Shown: in pieces, positions 22,771 to 31,362 of the stretch | How positions within the stretch are numbered: position 1 is the stretch's first letter | How the letters are laid out: the number at the start of each line of letters is the position of its first letter | Assembly: GCA_046594225.1 (NCBI GenBank) | Contig: JBKJPW010000216.1 | Location: 1-36,452, forward strand | Source of the DNA: UBA4416 sp046594225 | Lineage (GTDB): Bacteria; Bacteroidota; Bacteroidia; B-17B0; Aurantibacillaceae | Direction of reading: 5' to 3' | DNA length: 36,452 nucleotides | The notes under the pieces: generated by a model | What the model saw: the letters and a program-made list of their open reading frames with translations, nothing else | Told to the model about the DNA's origin: nothing | Database searches by the model: none | Translations under genes and position numbers: made by a program

Positions 22771-25290
22771 CTATTTAAAATCTAATCCGTCCTGATTGCC
22801 TTCCTGTCCGCCCATTCCTTTCATTTGTTTACCTCGTTTAAAGATAGAAGCGTCCATTTTACCAAATAAATAAGTTATCGTAAAACGGAAGTAACGCGAC
22901 TCTCTACGACGAGATAAATCCTGATTATAATAGGGTGTTTCAAAATGCGTTCCCATTCGGCGAGTATTAAATACATCACTTAAGGTTGCGTTAAAAATCC
23001 ATTTGGTTTTGTACATATAATTTAAAGAAACATCCATCGAATAAATTTCGTTAGCAACCCCTAATAATAAAATTTTAGGAGATTCGTAATTACCATTTAC
23101 TTGTAAAGTAATATTTTTCGGGAATTTATATGAGATGGTTGTTTTGGCATTCCATGCATAACCTTCTGCTTTTACTTCTGGTTCGGTTGGAACAACTTTT
23201 CCTTTAATGTAAATATAATAGGCATTAGCATTAACTGTCCAATCTAAGTTTTTAAAGAAAGTCCATTTAAAAGTATTTTCAAAACCATAACGAATAGCAT
23301 TGTCACCATTGATAGAGGTGTTGACTAAAACATTAGTCTTGGTTGGATCTGGATCTGGATAAGCTACATCTGTAATTGGCTGTTCTTCGTAACGAAAATA
23401 CCCTGATGCTAAGTAACTTCCTTTAGAAAATATTTTATTATAGTTGGCTTCTGCAATATTTTTAAATTCTGGTTTTAACTGTGGATTACCAATACGGTAA
23501 TTTTGTTTATCAGCAAACATTACAAAAGGCATTAACTGAAAAAAGTTTGGTCGTTGAATTTTTCTGCTAAAGTTCAATTGAACTTCTTGACTCTTTTTTA
23601 ATTTTTTTGAAAAATAAATGGCAGGAAATAATGACTTTAAGATGTCATCAGAAGTAGATGGGTAATTATAAGAGAATTTTTTATTTTGATCAGTTATGTT
23701 ACCAGCATAATAAGACTGTTCAAAGCGCAATCCTGCTTGATAACCAATGTCCCAAAATGTTTTGGCACTGTAATTAACATAAGCTGCATTCACCATATCA
23801 TCAATCACATAACGGTTACTCATAATTGTATCTTTTTGATAATTATCTTCGTTACCCGAAGCACTACTTGTGTTATTAGAGCTGATAGAGTTTTTATAAA
23901 ATGCTTTAATACCAGCTTCAAATTTTTTAGTGTCTGAAATTGGATTTACATAATCTGATTGAAATACAAATTGGTTAGCAGTGGTTGATCCAATGTTTTT
24001 TTGATAAGTGGTTGGCAAAATACTATCTTGGCCAAGGGCGCTTAATATAGTATTAGTGGCAAATAAATAACCATTCTTAGAAGTTGTATAATTATAATTT
24101 CCATCAACTGTAAGTTCTTTTCCTACTTTTGGAAATGTTTTTTTATATAATAATTGTGCATTATAATTTTGAAAAGCAGCTTTCTGTTGATTTGATTGGT
24201 CTCCTGAAATTGAAACTGGTACAGGTAAATTTAAAAAATCGCCATTGTATTTTTGATTATCATTAGTTTTAAAAACACCTGCAACAATCATCCCATTCAA
24301 AGAAATTGTGTTACGATTATCAATATTATAATCAATACCTAATCTTCCAAAATTAAATAAGGTTTGCATTTGAGTTTTATTGTCTTGATTATAATGGCCT
24401 GTTGTAACACCACTATCTAACTGAATACGCTTAGTGAAACCCGTTGTATTATTAATAGCTTGATTAAACGAATACATCAATGATGTATTCCATTTTCCTT
24501 GCTTCACATTAATATTTGCCATTCCGCCGTAGCGATCGCCAGTGCCAATATAAGCCATTACCATTCCGTTATAGCCAGGCTTTCCGTTTTTCTTCATCAC
24601 TACATTTAATACGCCGCCTGTTGTGCTCGCATCAAATTTAACCGAAGGATTTGTAATGATTTCTACTCTATCAATTTGATCGGCTGGAATTTGTTGTAAA
24701 GTTAATGTTGTTGGTCTTCCATCTACATAAATCATTGGTGATTGATTTCGTAACTGCACATTTCCGTCAGCATCAACGGTTAAGCCTGGAATATTTTTCA
24801 TGACATCAACAGCCGTTCCTCCTTTTACAGATAAATCCTTTTCTACATTATACGTGCGTTTATCAATTGATAATACAACGGCGCTTTTTTCTGCAACAAC
24901 GTCTACTTCTTTCAGTAATTTATCATCAACCGATAATTTAATATTACCTAAATCTTGGTCAACTTTATCAGGTGGACTCAAATACACTTTTTGTAAATAG
25001 TCTTTATATCCAATAAATTTTATTCTCACTCTAACTTGGCCAAATGATGGTAAGCCATCTACAGCAAAATCTCCATTTTCTTTAACTAATCCGCCGCCCA
25101 ATAAACTATCCTTGCTAAACCACAGCACCTGAACTGAAGCGTATTCAACAGATTTTCCTGTAGTAGCATCCAATACTTTACCGTATACTCGGCCCAGTTT
25201 AGGATCTTTCATACCTTTGGGCATACCAGGCATTTGGGCATTAGCCATAAAGCCAATAAAAAAGGCTGAGATCAATAATAAGTTCTTCAT
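22771..25290 (-). CDS. TonB-type outer-membrane beta-barrel protein (OMP_b-brl_3) with carboxypeptidase-regulatory-like N-terminal domain
   Basis: This 839-residue outer-membrane protein has a signal peptide (MKNLLLISAFFIGFMANAQ). A CarboxypepD_reg-like beta-sandwich follows (LGRVYGKVLDATTGKSVEYA onward), then a plug-like domain (AVDVMKNIPGLTVDADGNVQ, then MIYVDGRPTTL and RVEIITNPSVKFDASTTGG). A long barrel ends in YFRFTITYLFGK plus a Gly-Met-rich tail. This is the OMP_b-brl_3 group, related to TonB-dependent receptors but of mostly unknown substrates. The frame is open to 25341, but the signal peptide begins at the ATG at 25290 and a promoter box lies between, so I use 25290. No SusD partner is adjacent, which argues against a glycan-uptake pair. 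Confidence 0.92.
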   Translation of the reverse strand: MKNLLLISAFFIGFMANAQMPGMPKGMKDPKLGRVYGKVLDATTGKSVEYASVQVLWFSKDSLLGGGLVKENGDFAVDGLPSFGQVRVRIKFIGYKDYLQKVYLSPPDKVDQDLGNIKLSVDDKLLKEVDVVAEKSAVVLSIDKRTYNVEKDLSVKGGTAVDVMKNIPGLTVDADGNVQLRNQSPMIYVDGRPTTLTLQQIPADQIDRVEIITNPSVKFDASTTGGVLNVVMKKNGKPGYNGMVMAYIGTGDRYGGMANINVKQGKWNTSLMYSFNQAINNTTGFTKRIQLDSGVTTGHYNQDNKTQMQTLFNFGRLGIDYNIDNRNTISLNGMIVAGVFKTNDNQKYNGDFLNLPVPVSISGDQSNQQKAAFQNYNAQLLYKKTFPKVGKELTVDGNYNYTTSKNGYLFATNTILSALGQDSILPTTYQKNIGSTTANQFVFQSDYVNPISDTKKFEAGIKAFYKNSISSNNTSSASGNEDNYQKDTIMSNRYVIDDMVNAAYVNYSAKTFWDIGYQAGLRFEQSYYAGNITDQNKKFSYNYPSTSDDILKSLFPAIYFSKKLKKSQEVQLNFSRKIQRPNFFQLMPFVMFADKQNYRIGNPQLKPEFKNIAEANYNKIFSKGSYLASGYFRYEEQPITDVAYPDPDPTKTNVLVNTSINGDNAIRYGFENTFKWTFFKNLDWTVNANAYYIYIKGKVVPTEPEVKAEGYAWNAKTTISYKFPKNITLQVNGNYESPKILLLGVANEIYSMDVSLNYMYKTKWIFNATLSDVFNTRRMGTHFETPYYNQDLSRRRESRYFRFTITYLFGKMDASIFKRGKQMKGMGGQEGNQDGLDFK

Positions 25291-25306
25291 GTGAAAATTT
25301 ATGTTG

Positions 25307-25314
25307 CAAATGTA
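25307..25314 (-). promoter_or_regulatory. Promoter -7 box of the OMP_b-brl_3 gene
   Basis: TACATTTG on the minus strand (25314-25307) matches TAnnTTTG exactly and lies 16 bp before the ATG at 25290. The -33 region is poor. Its place inside the longest reading frame supports the downstream start. Confidence 0.5.
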
Positions 25315-25413
25315 TAAACAATACCTACTCGGGTATAACAATTTATATGAGCGGTAGTTTAGCGTGACACGGCCTATTAAAATGATGGTAATATCTATTA
25401 ATCAGAAGGCCAT

Positions 25414-25444
25414 AAAAAAAGCCCCCGCCAGCTGGCAGGGGCTT
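25414..25444 (-). terminator. Terminator of the small secreted-protein gene (CCAGCTGG-core hairpin)
   Basis: AAGCCCC (25419-25425) pairs with GGGGCTT (25438-25444), enclosing the perfect palindrome GCCAGCTGGC (25427-25436). On the minus strand it ends in a run of seven T (25420-25414). It begins directly after the stop of the 87-residue gene and matches the hairpins at 12582 and 17541. Confidence 0.9.
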
Positions 25445-25448
25445 AAAA

Positions 25449-25712
25449 TTACTCTGGCTTTGTAGTGTCTTTACTTTTTTCTTCTTTTTTTTTATCTTCT
25501 GACGCTGGTGGCGCTGGGGCTGGTGTTGATTTAGAAGTTGAAGTACTTTTATTAGTTGCTGTTTTTACGGAAACACCAGTTTCGTTAATAGCTCTTTCCT
25601 GACCTCTGCTTGGTGGAGGTGTTGTTGAACTTTCTTTCTTTTTCTCTGGCTCTTGCGCATTGGCTGTAAAACAAACCATCATAACCGCAAGTATTAAAAT
25701 TATCTTTTTCAT
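25449..25712 (-). CDS. Small secreted low-complexity protein of unknown function
   Basis: This 87-residue protein has a clear signal peptide (MKKIILILAVMMVCFTANAQ). The mature part is almost entirely Lys, Glu, Ser, Thr, Pro and Ala (EPEKKKESSTTPPPSRGQE, later SKSTPAPAPPASEDKKKEE), with no Cys and no predicted fold. It is likely disordered in the periplasm or at the surface. It is followed directly by a strong terminator and lies 31 bp after the 743-residue barrel-SPOR protein on the same strand, so it may be the last gene of that cluster. I do not recognise a family. Confidence 0.75.
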   Translation of the reverse strand: MKKIILILAVMMVCFTANAQEPEKKKESSTTPPPSRGQERAINETGVSVKTATNKSTSTSKSTPAPAPPASEDKKKEEKSKDTTKPE

Positions 25713-25743
25713 CTTAACTAAAATTTATGAATAAATGTACAAA

Positions 25744-27954
25744 TTATTTTAAAAGTTCTTGTGCTTCTTGTATAGAAATAATTTCGCCTTTAAATACAGC
25801 AATTACAAATGCTTCTATCAATCCTTTATCAGCCAATTCCTGACGGTACTTATCTGCCTTTGAATAATCGTTAAATGAACCCACTGTGTATCTAATCATT
25901 CCAGAGCCTGTTCCTTGTTTTTCTAAACCTTCTAAATCTTTTGTTTTTTCTTCCATATCATTTGCGCCAGCTCTGCGAAGTGCTCCCAATTGAATTTTAA
26001 AACTTACCAAAGATTTATCTACCGAACTAAATGATTCTATTTTAGTAATATCTTCTTTTTCTTTGGTTTCCATAGTTGCTTTTGTTGTACTCATTGGAAT
26101 ACGTTTGCCGTCTTTATATGCCGTTATAAAGGCATCTCCATAACCGTCTAATACTAAATCAGCTTTTAAGTTTGCTGCGCCTTCAATTGTTTTAAATCCT
26201 TTAGTTGCATAACGGTAAACGTCATCGTCGGTTTTAAGTTCTAATATAGTACCTGCATATTTAAACACATCTTTTGAGATTCTATTTTTATATGCACCTA
26301 ATTGAACGCGATACACAATATCCCCTTTTGAAAATTCATTAGCGGCCGCATCTACATCTGTTACTGTATTTGTATTTGTGGTAGAAGAATTTGTTGATGT
26401 ATTAGTAGCTGTTGAACTATTTTTTTCTAATAACTTATTAATTTCATCATCAGAAAGCGTTAGCATGTCACCATTTTTAAAGTAACCAATTTTTGCATTT
26501 TTATTTCCTTCGGCAATAACCTCGTTTCGGCGTTTTACTGCATTTTGAATTTCTTTATAAGTTCCCGCTGTATATAATACCGTTGAATTATCTGGTAGTG
26601 TTGTTGATTTAACATCCCCAATACTTAATAAATAAGCCATTTCATCATTTGGAACAGGACCTGAATACCTTGCTAACTCTATCGTATATTCTTTGTCGGA
26701 TTTACTTGCATCTGTTGTTGCTTTAGTTGAACTTGTATCTTTTTTAACTGCGTAAAAATTTTCTACAATTTCTTGCTTCACAACGTTACCACTATCCATA
26801 TACATATTGTACCAATTTTGCCAATATTCATCTGTTAATGCAACGCCTTTATCGTCAACTTCAAGCCCTGTAGGCGATGCTAATTCATCATCTGCATGAT
26901 TTGGCACTCCATCGTTGTCATCATCAAACGGACAACCAAATGCATCTACTTTAACACCTTTTGGAGTTCCGTGGCATTTATCATCCCAATCTTTTACTCC
27001 GTCTTCATCATAATCACCGTTATCAATTGCTAACCAATCTACATTATCAAAATAATCATCTGGCAATGTATCTCCTTTCGATTTTTTCTTAAATATTAAG
27101 TCGTATTGCAATGCAAATGATGTGTACACAAAATTGTCTCGTTGTTTAGTTCCTTCTCTGGCACCTAAACTGTTTTTAGTTATGCCATCTATATAATCTG
27201 TTGTTGTAAAATAGTATTGGAAACCAATTTTAAAATCAAAACGATCTGTGATTTTCATCAAGGCACCTGCTCCAACTGGAAAAGCCCAGGCTCTTTCTTG
27301 ATATTTTCCAAACCCGTCTTTATTAGCCTCTCTAATATCTGTTTCATAAACATAATCTCTATTTAAATTAACTGCCAATGAAGCTGTTGGTGCAGCTTCA
27401 TCTATATTTTTAATAGAGCCATCGCTCCAATAGAAATATTTATTTCCGTACCTATCATACTGATCCGTTTTTGACAAAAATTCAAATGAATTTACCCCTA
27501 CTGAAACCCAAGGACGTATACGACATCTATCGGGGATAAAGTTTCCAAAGTCGTACAATAAACTTAAGCCACCTGAACGAATTTCAGATTGAAAATTTTC
27601 TTGACGATTATCAATCCATTCGTTGGCTCCTAATTTACCAAATAAAATATTAAAATTTAGTTGTAATGGTTTAAGTAATCTTTGAGAAATATTTAAATCA
27701 TAACCCAAACGTGCTGTCCAAGGTGCTTGGTAATGCTTAGCATATAAATCACCATGAAAAGATAGCATCCCTGCTCCTAAAGAAATTTTAGGTTTAAAAA
27801 CATCTCCCAATGATGGGGGATTAACTTGGGATTTTTGTTGTTTAACAGTTGGAGTTGGAACAGCTGTTGGTTCAGTTTTTGCAGAAGTATCCGTTTGAGC
27901 TTTAGTAAAAGAACAAATTAAAACAAGAGATATAAAAAGTACTTTTTTAAGCAT
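25744..27954 (-). CDS. Outer-membrane barrel protein with TSP3 repeats and SPOR-like repeats
   Basis: This protein of about 736 residues has a signal peptide (MLKKVLFISLVLICSFTKAQ) and an N-terminal barrel-like region (about 50-295, with ISLGAGMLSFHGDLY and DRCRIRPWVSVGVNSFEF). Acidic thrombospondin type 3 calcium repeats follow (about 308-365, DYDEDGVKDWDDKCHGTPKG and DDDNDGVPNHADDE). Then come three SPOR-like units (near 425, 545 and 650), the last two beginning VYRVQLGAYKN and FKIQLGALRR. TSP3 repeats usually link a barrel to a periplasmic or surface domain, and SPOR domains bind glycan strands of peptidoglycan. The frame opens with a TTG at 27975 inside a promoter box, so the ATG at 27954 is used. 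It shares its build with the two genes upstream. The exact role is unknown. Confidence 0.82.
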   Translation of the reverse strand: MLKKVLFISLVLICSFTKAQTDTSAKTEPTAVPTPTVKQQKSQVNPPSLGDVFKPKISLGAGMLSFHGDLYAKHYQAPWTARLGYDLNISQRLLKPLQLNFNILFGKLGANEWIDNRQENFQSEIRSGGLSLLYDFGNFIPDRCRIRPWVSVGVNSFEFLSKTDQYDRYGNKYFYWSDGSIKNIDEAAPTASLAVNLNRDYVYETDIREANKDGFGKYQERAWAFPVGAGALMKITDRFDFKIGFQYYFTTTDYIDGITKNSLGAREGTKQRDNFVYTSFALQYDLIFKKKSKGDTLPDDYFDNVDWLAIDNGDYDEDGVKDWDDKCHGTPKGVKVDAFGCPFDDDNDGVPNHADDELASPTGLEVDDKGVALTDEYWQNWYNMYMDSGNVVKQEIVENFYAVKKDTSSTKATTDASKSDKEYTIELARYSGPVPNDEMAYLLSIGDVKSTTLPDNSTVLYTAGTYKEIQNAVKRRNEVIAEGNKNAKIGYFKNGDMLTLSDDEINKLLEKNSSTATNTSTNSSTTNTNTVTDVDAAANEFSKGDIVYRVQLGAYKNRISKDVFKYAGTILELKTDDDVYRYATKGFKTIEGAANLKADLVLDGYGDAFITAYKDGKRIPMSTTKATMETKEKEDITKIESFSSVDKSLVSFKIQLGALRRAGANDMEEKTKDLEGLEKQGTGSGMIRYTVGSFNDYSKADKYRQELADKGLIEAFVIAVFKGEIISIQEAQELLK

Positions 27955-27972
27955 TGACTGTGGCTTATACTG

Positions 27973-27980
27973 CAAAATTA
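27973..27980 (-). promoter_or_regulatory. Promoter -7 box in front of the barrel-SPOR gene
   Basis: TAATTTTG on the minus strand (27980-27973) is an exact TAnnTTTG match in the short gap after the 441-residue gene. The -33 region is weak. It could give internal transcription of the last genes of the cluster, and it sets the ATG at 27954 as start. Confidence 0.4.
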
Positions 27981-27991
27981 AAAAAACAGTT

Positions 27992-29317
27992 TTATTTAAA
28001 CCATTTTTGACTAGTAATCATAAGTGCTTCTTGAACTGTTATTCTTTTAGCTCCATTATAGGCAACCACAAAAGCACTATTACAACCTTTTTGTTTTACA
28101 TTTTCTCTATGTGAACGAGCCTCTTTGTATTCATTAAAATTACCTACCATAAATTTATTAAAGCCCTGAGCCATTTCACTTTTAATATTTTCTGAAATAT
28201 TAAATTTCTTAGCAAGTACATTTGACTGAATAGCATTAGTAAATGCTCCAATTTGTACATTATAAACCACACTACCTTCTTTTTTAGTAACTGTTGCTTT
28301 TGGCTCTGTAGTAGCTACTGGCTCAGTTTTTACAGGTTCGGTAGTAGTAACTGGCTGTGTTATAGGTTCAGCTGCAACTGTTGGCGTTTGAACTGGAGTT
28401 TCTGTTTTCACAACATCTGCCGTTTTAGCACCAATTGCATCTATCTGTAATTTTATTTTTTTGCTTTGGTCATTTTCTAAATAAGAAAATTCGCCATTAT
28501 CCAACTTAGCATCATTAGAGGCAGATGGAGTTTTTTCTAAAACATAAGACACTACTAGTTCTTCGTCGGTTGGTAATGATACCCAAACAAACTTCAATTT
28601 ACCATCAGCTACAGAACATGAACTCCCATTTAATTTGTCACCTTTGGCATTAAACCCAGCAGGTAAGACTTCTTGAAATTTAGCAAATCCTTTGATGTTA
28701 CCTTTTTTAATTTTAACCTCCACGTTATACTCATTAGCATTAGCTCCGCTAACAATATTTCTAGAGCAAATAATATTTGAATTTGGTTCCGTTGGATTAT
28801 CCAAAGAAGAACTTGATGAAGCGGGAGGAGTTGACGAGGTAGTTTCCAGAGGTGTTGAGGATGTAGCCACGGGTGTTGAGGCAGCCTCATCTCCAATCAT
28901 TATTTCAACTGGAGTCATTTCCACTACTTCCTTATTGTTATTATTTACAAAAGAAAATTTAGAAGCGATCGTTTTTGCGCCAGCAGCTGAGGCATCAGCA
29001 GTAATAATAAACTTAACTGCAAATTCAGGGTCGCTTGGTACTGCTGTCCAAATAATTTTAGCAATATTGTTAGCAAACGAGAAATTTCCTGTCTTACTAT
29101 CTACTTCTTTTACAGTAAATCCTTGAGGTACTTCTAACTGAAGTTTAGCAAAACCACCAATACTACCTTTATTAACTTTAATTTCCGCTGTAAATTCTGT
29201 AGCTACGCCTGCGCTTTTTGGAAAATTACCTGAAATAGTTACAGGTGTATCGCCGAAAAAAAAGCTAAATAAAAATACCGATACAGTGTTAAATAAAATA
29301 ATAAGTGGTTTTATCAT
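27992..29317 (-). CDS. Secreted protein with two tandem beta-sandwich-like repeats and a C-terminal SPOR-like domain
   Basis: This 441-residue protein has an N-terminal hydrophobic signal (MIKPLIILFNTVSVFLFSFF). Two related domains follow (about 25-145 and 180-300), each with a G-x-I-x-GFAK core (GSIGGFAKLQLEVPQGF, GNIKGFAKFQEVLPAGF) and a matching IIWTAVPSDPEFAV / FVWVSLPTDEELVV strand. A Thr/Pro/Val linker (about 300-345) leads to a SPOR-like domain starting VVYNVQIGAFTNAIQS. The duplicated domain looks like an immunoglobulin- or cohesin-like fold, but I cannot name it. The gene starts nine bases after the stop of the upstream barrel gene and belongs to that operon. Confidence 0.78.
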   Translation of the reverse strand: MIKPLIILFNTVSVFLFSFFFGDTPVTISGNFPKSAGVATEFTAEIKVNKGSIGGFAKLQLEVPQGFTVKEVDSKTGNFSFANNIAKIIWTAVPSDPEFAVKFIITADASAAGAKTIASKFSFVNNNNKEVVEMTPVEIMIGDEAASTPVATSSTPLETTSSTPPASSSSSLDNPTEPNSNIICSRNIVSGANANEYNVEVKIKKGNIKGFAKFQEVLPAGFNAKGDKLNGSSCSVADGKLKFVWVSLPTDEELVVSYVLEKTPSASNDAKLDNGEFSYLENDQSKKIKLQIDAIGAKTADVVKTETPVQTPTVAAEPITQPVTTTEPVKTEPVATTEPKATVTKKEGSVVYNVQIGAFTNAIQSNVLAKKFNISENIKSEMAQGFNKFMVGNFNEYKEARSHRENVKQKGCNSAFVVAYNGAKRITVQEALMITSQKWFK

Positions 29318-29326
29318 ATGCTTAGT

Positions 29327-30601
29327 TTACTGCTCAAAGAAATAGTCGATGAGCTTATTTATCTTCTCAACATTAAATGAATTTTCTCCTTCGAAGAACC
29401 CATCAATGGTTTTTGTAATTTCTGCGGCTGATATGTTGCCATCTTTATTATAATCTGCTTCAACAAATTCTGCAGGTATTTTAGAAGCTTTACCCGTTTG
29501 TGATTGATTAGCTTTTGCTTTCTCTTCTATTTCTTTTAAATAAGATAAACTTGGAGCGTTATTAAAGCCTTCGCTTCTTTCAGTAGATAAACTATCCCAA
29601 GCTAATTGACGTTTTGCTAATGCTTCTTCATCAATTGTAATACCGTTACCATCAACTTTTGCTCCTTTTTTAGATGTTAATTCTTTATCCATGTAATCAA
29701 ATACACCATCATCATCTTTATCATCAGGACAACCTTTTCCATCTACTTTAACGCCTTTAGGAGTCCCTAAACACTTATCGTCTAAATCTTTAACTCCATC
29801 TCCATCTGTATCTGAATTATCAACTGCTTTAAAATCCACGTTACTGTATGCATCTTTTGGTCTTTTACCAAAATGAATATTAAGTCCTACATTTGCTGAA
29901 GCCCAACTATCATTCCCTCCTTTTTTGTAATTATCAATATAATCGCTCATACAAATATTGTATGTAACTCCTACTCTTAAGCTAGCTCTAAAACCCATAT
30001 TAAACTTAGCACCAATACCTACAGGGATATAAAATGTGTTACGCGCATAGCTTGAAAGAGAATCTTTTAGCTGTGTTTCATATTTATAATCTCTTTTGAT
30101 AGCTACGGATAATGGATCATTAGAAGTAGATTCCTCTAAATTACGTATTGAGCCATCTGTCCAATAATTATACATGGCACCATTTTTATCCCTTAAATCT
30201 CCATATGGATCAAACATTAAATAACCAAAGCCTGCATGAATATATGGGGAAACATCTTTTTCTTTTTCACCTAACTTATCAAAAAAGGCATATAAATTAA
30301 GACCTCCACCCATTACAGTGGACTGAAAATTTAAATGAGAAGATTTATCATTATCAGTACCAGCCAATTTACCGTACATACCATCAATGCCAATACCCAA
30401 TACTTTACCAATACGGTACTCAACACCAAAGTTGTATCCTAATCGCATGTCGCTAAAAAAGTTAGCATTATTTTTTTTGCCAACATCCCCTAAAAATTTT
30501 AGTCCTCCAGCTTGCGCTGTTACTGACAATTGAGCAAAAGCATTGTTTAAAACAACTAAGCAAACCGCTAAAAAAGATAGTTTTGTAGAAAGTCTATTCA
30601 T
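29327..30601 (-). CDS. Outer-membrane barrel protein with TSP3 repeats and a C-terminal EF-hand
   Basis: This 424-residue protein has a signal peptide (MNRLSTKLSFLAVCLVVLNN, then AFA). Its barrel-like N-terminal region contains GYNFGVEYRIGKVLGIGIDG and SPYIHAGFGYLMFDPYG. TSP3 calcium repeats (about 260-300) follow, with DTDGDGVKDLDDKCLGTPKG and DDKDDDGVFDYMDKE. Near the C-terminus lies an EF-hand loop, DYNKDGNISAAE (about residue 382). The layout of barrel then TSP3 repeats, including the TPKGVKVD phrase, is shared with the 743-residue protein of the same cluster, so the two are paralogues at that end. It is the first gene of the unit and has its own promoter box upstream. A structural or surface-assembly role is likely; no enzyme motif is seen. 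Confidence 0.85.
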   Translation of the reverse strand: MNRLSTKLSFLAVCLVVLNNAFAQLSVTAQAGGLKFLGDVGKKNNANFFSDMRLGYNFGVEYRIGKVLGIGIDGMYGKLAGTDNDKSSHLNFQSTVMGGGLNLYAFFDKLGEKEKDVSPYIHAGFGYLMFDPYGDLRDKNGAMYNYWTDGSIRNLEESTSNDPLSVAIKRDYKYETQLKDSLSSYARNTFYIPVGIGAKFNMGFRASLRVGVTYNICMSDYIDNYKKGGNDSWASANVGLNIHFGKRPKDAYSNVDFKAVDNSDTDGDGVKDLDDKCLGTPKGVKVDGKGCPDDKDDDGVFDYMDKELTSKKGAKVDGNGITIDEEALAKRQLAWDSLSTERSEGFNNAPSLSYLKEIEEKAKANQSQTGKASKIPAEFVEADYNKDGNISAAEITKTIDGFFEGENSFNVEKINKLIDYFFEQ

Positions 30602-30650
30602 AAATTTATCGTTTAATAATCGATTAAATTAGTTGTTTTCTCGATAAAAA

Positions 30651-30658
30651 CAAAACTA
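30651..30658 (-). promoter_or_regulatory. Promoter -7 box of the barrel/TSP3/SPOR operon
   Basis: TAGTTTTG on the minus strand (30658-30651) fits TAnnTTTG and lies about 50 bp before the ATG at 30601. The -33 region is not clear. The rest of this 128-bp gap shows nothing I can name. Confidence 0.4.
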
Positions 30659-30729
30659 AATCAAAAAAAACGTTAAGTTTTTGTGAATAGAAGGTAATTG
30701 TAAACAGTAATTTGTTAGTTAAATGACTT

Positions 30730-31341
30730 TTACCCATTAAAAAAACGATTTCTTGTTATTGTTAAGCCCTTTTTGAGTTTTATAGCTTGCAAAACCGAAG
30801 GTATATCTGTGTGATTGGTTTTTAAAATAATGGCGATTGCTAAAATTTCAATCTGTACTATCAAACCATACCAAAATGAAATTACAAAACTAAAACCACA
30901 GCTATTATTTAAAACAATATCAATAAAAAACCACAAAAGCAATAAAGCCCAAAATTTTGATAAAATGGTGTGATAAGAAATTCTTTCATGAAATTTTAAA
31001 AATCCAAATGCGATGATAAAAAATTCGAAGAGAACTAAAATTCCAATTTCAAGCAAATGTGTTTTCAAAAATAAGGTATGATTGATGCAAATATAAAATA
31101 AACAGCTAAACCAAAATACGGTATCAATTTTAGTATCTAATTGTCGCATCTCTGGATTTGAAATATTTAATCGCCTAGCAATTATTCCATCAAACACATC
31201 ACTCATAATTGCATATATACTAAGAGCAACTATAATTGATGGTGATATATTAATCCATGAAAATACAATTATTAAAATAGCCACTACTAACCGTGAATAC
31301 AATAATGTGAGAGGGATTTTATAAAAAAATTTAGTTTTCAT
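30730..31341 (-). CDS. CDP-alcohol phosphatidyltransferase family membrane protein
   Basis: This 203-residue protein with about five or six membrane helices carries the family signature as SDVFDGIIARRLNISNPE followed by MRQLDTKID. The four Asp of the D-x2-DG-x2-AR-x8-G-x3-D-x3-D motif are all present, but the conserved Gly is replaced by Met. Members transfer a phosphoalcohol from a CDP-linked donor to make phospholipids or related lipids. Which alcohol is used cannot be told, and the Gly-to-Met change may mean an unusual substrate or reduced activity. It lies 21 bp after the lipoprotein gene on the same strand. It is not recognisably pgsA or pssA. Confidence 0.8.
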   Translation of the reverse strand: MKTKFFYKIPLTLLYSRLVVAILIIVFSWINISPSIIVALSIYAIMSDVFDGIIARRLNISNPEMRQLDTKIDTVFWFSCLFYICINHTLFLKTHLLEIGILVLFEFFIIAFGFLKFHERISYHTILSKFWALLLLWFFIDIVLNNSCGFSFVISFWYGLIVQIEILAIAIILKTNHTDIPSVLQAIKLKKGLTITRNRFFNG

Positions 31342-31362
31342 TAGGATTAAAAAAATGATAAA

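Noticed and set aside
22771..25290. SusC of a polysaccharide-utilisation locus
   Set aside because: No SusD-like lipoprotein or glycoside hydrolase is adjacent, and the barrel resembles the OMP_b-brl_3 group.
25291..25341. Longer N-terminus for the OMP_b-brl_3 protein
   Set aside because: It would bury the signal peptide behind 17 residues, and a promoter -7 box lies inside it.
28270..28420. Repeat-like stretch antisense to open frames with Cys/Trp-rich translation
   Set aside because: It is the Thr/Pro/Val/Glu linker of the 441-residue secreted protein; the antisense frames are by-products of its codon use.
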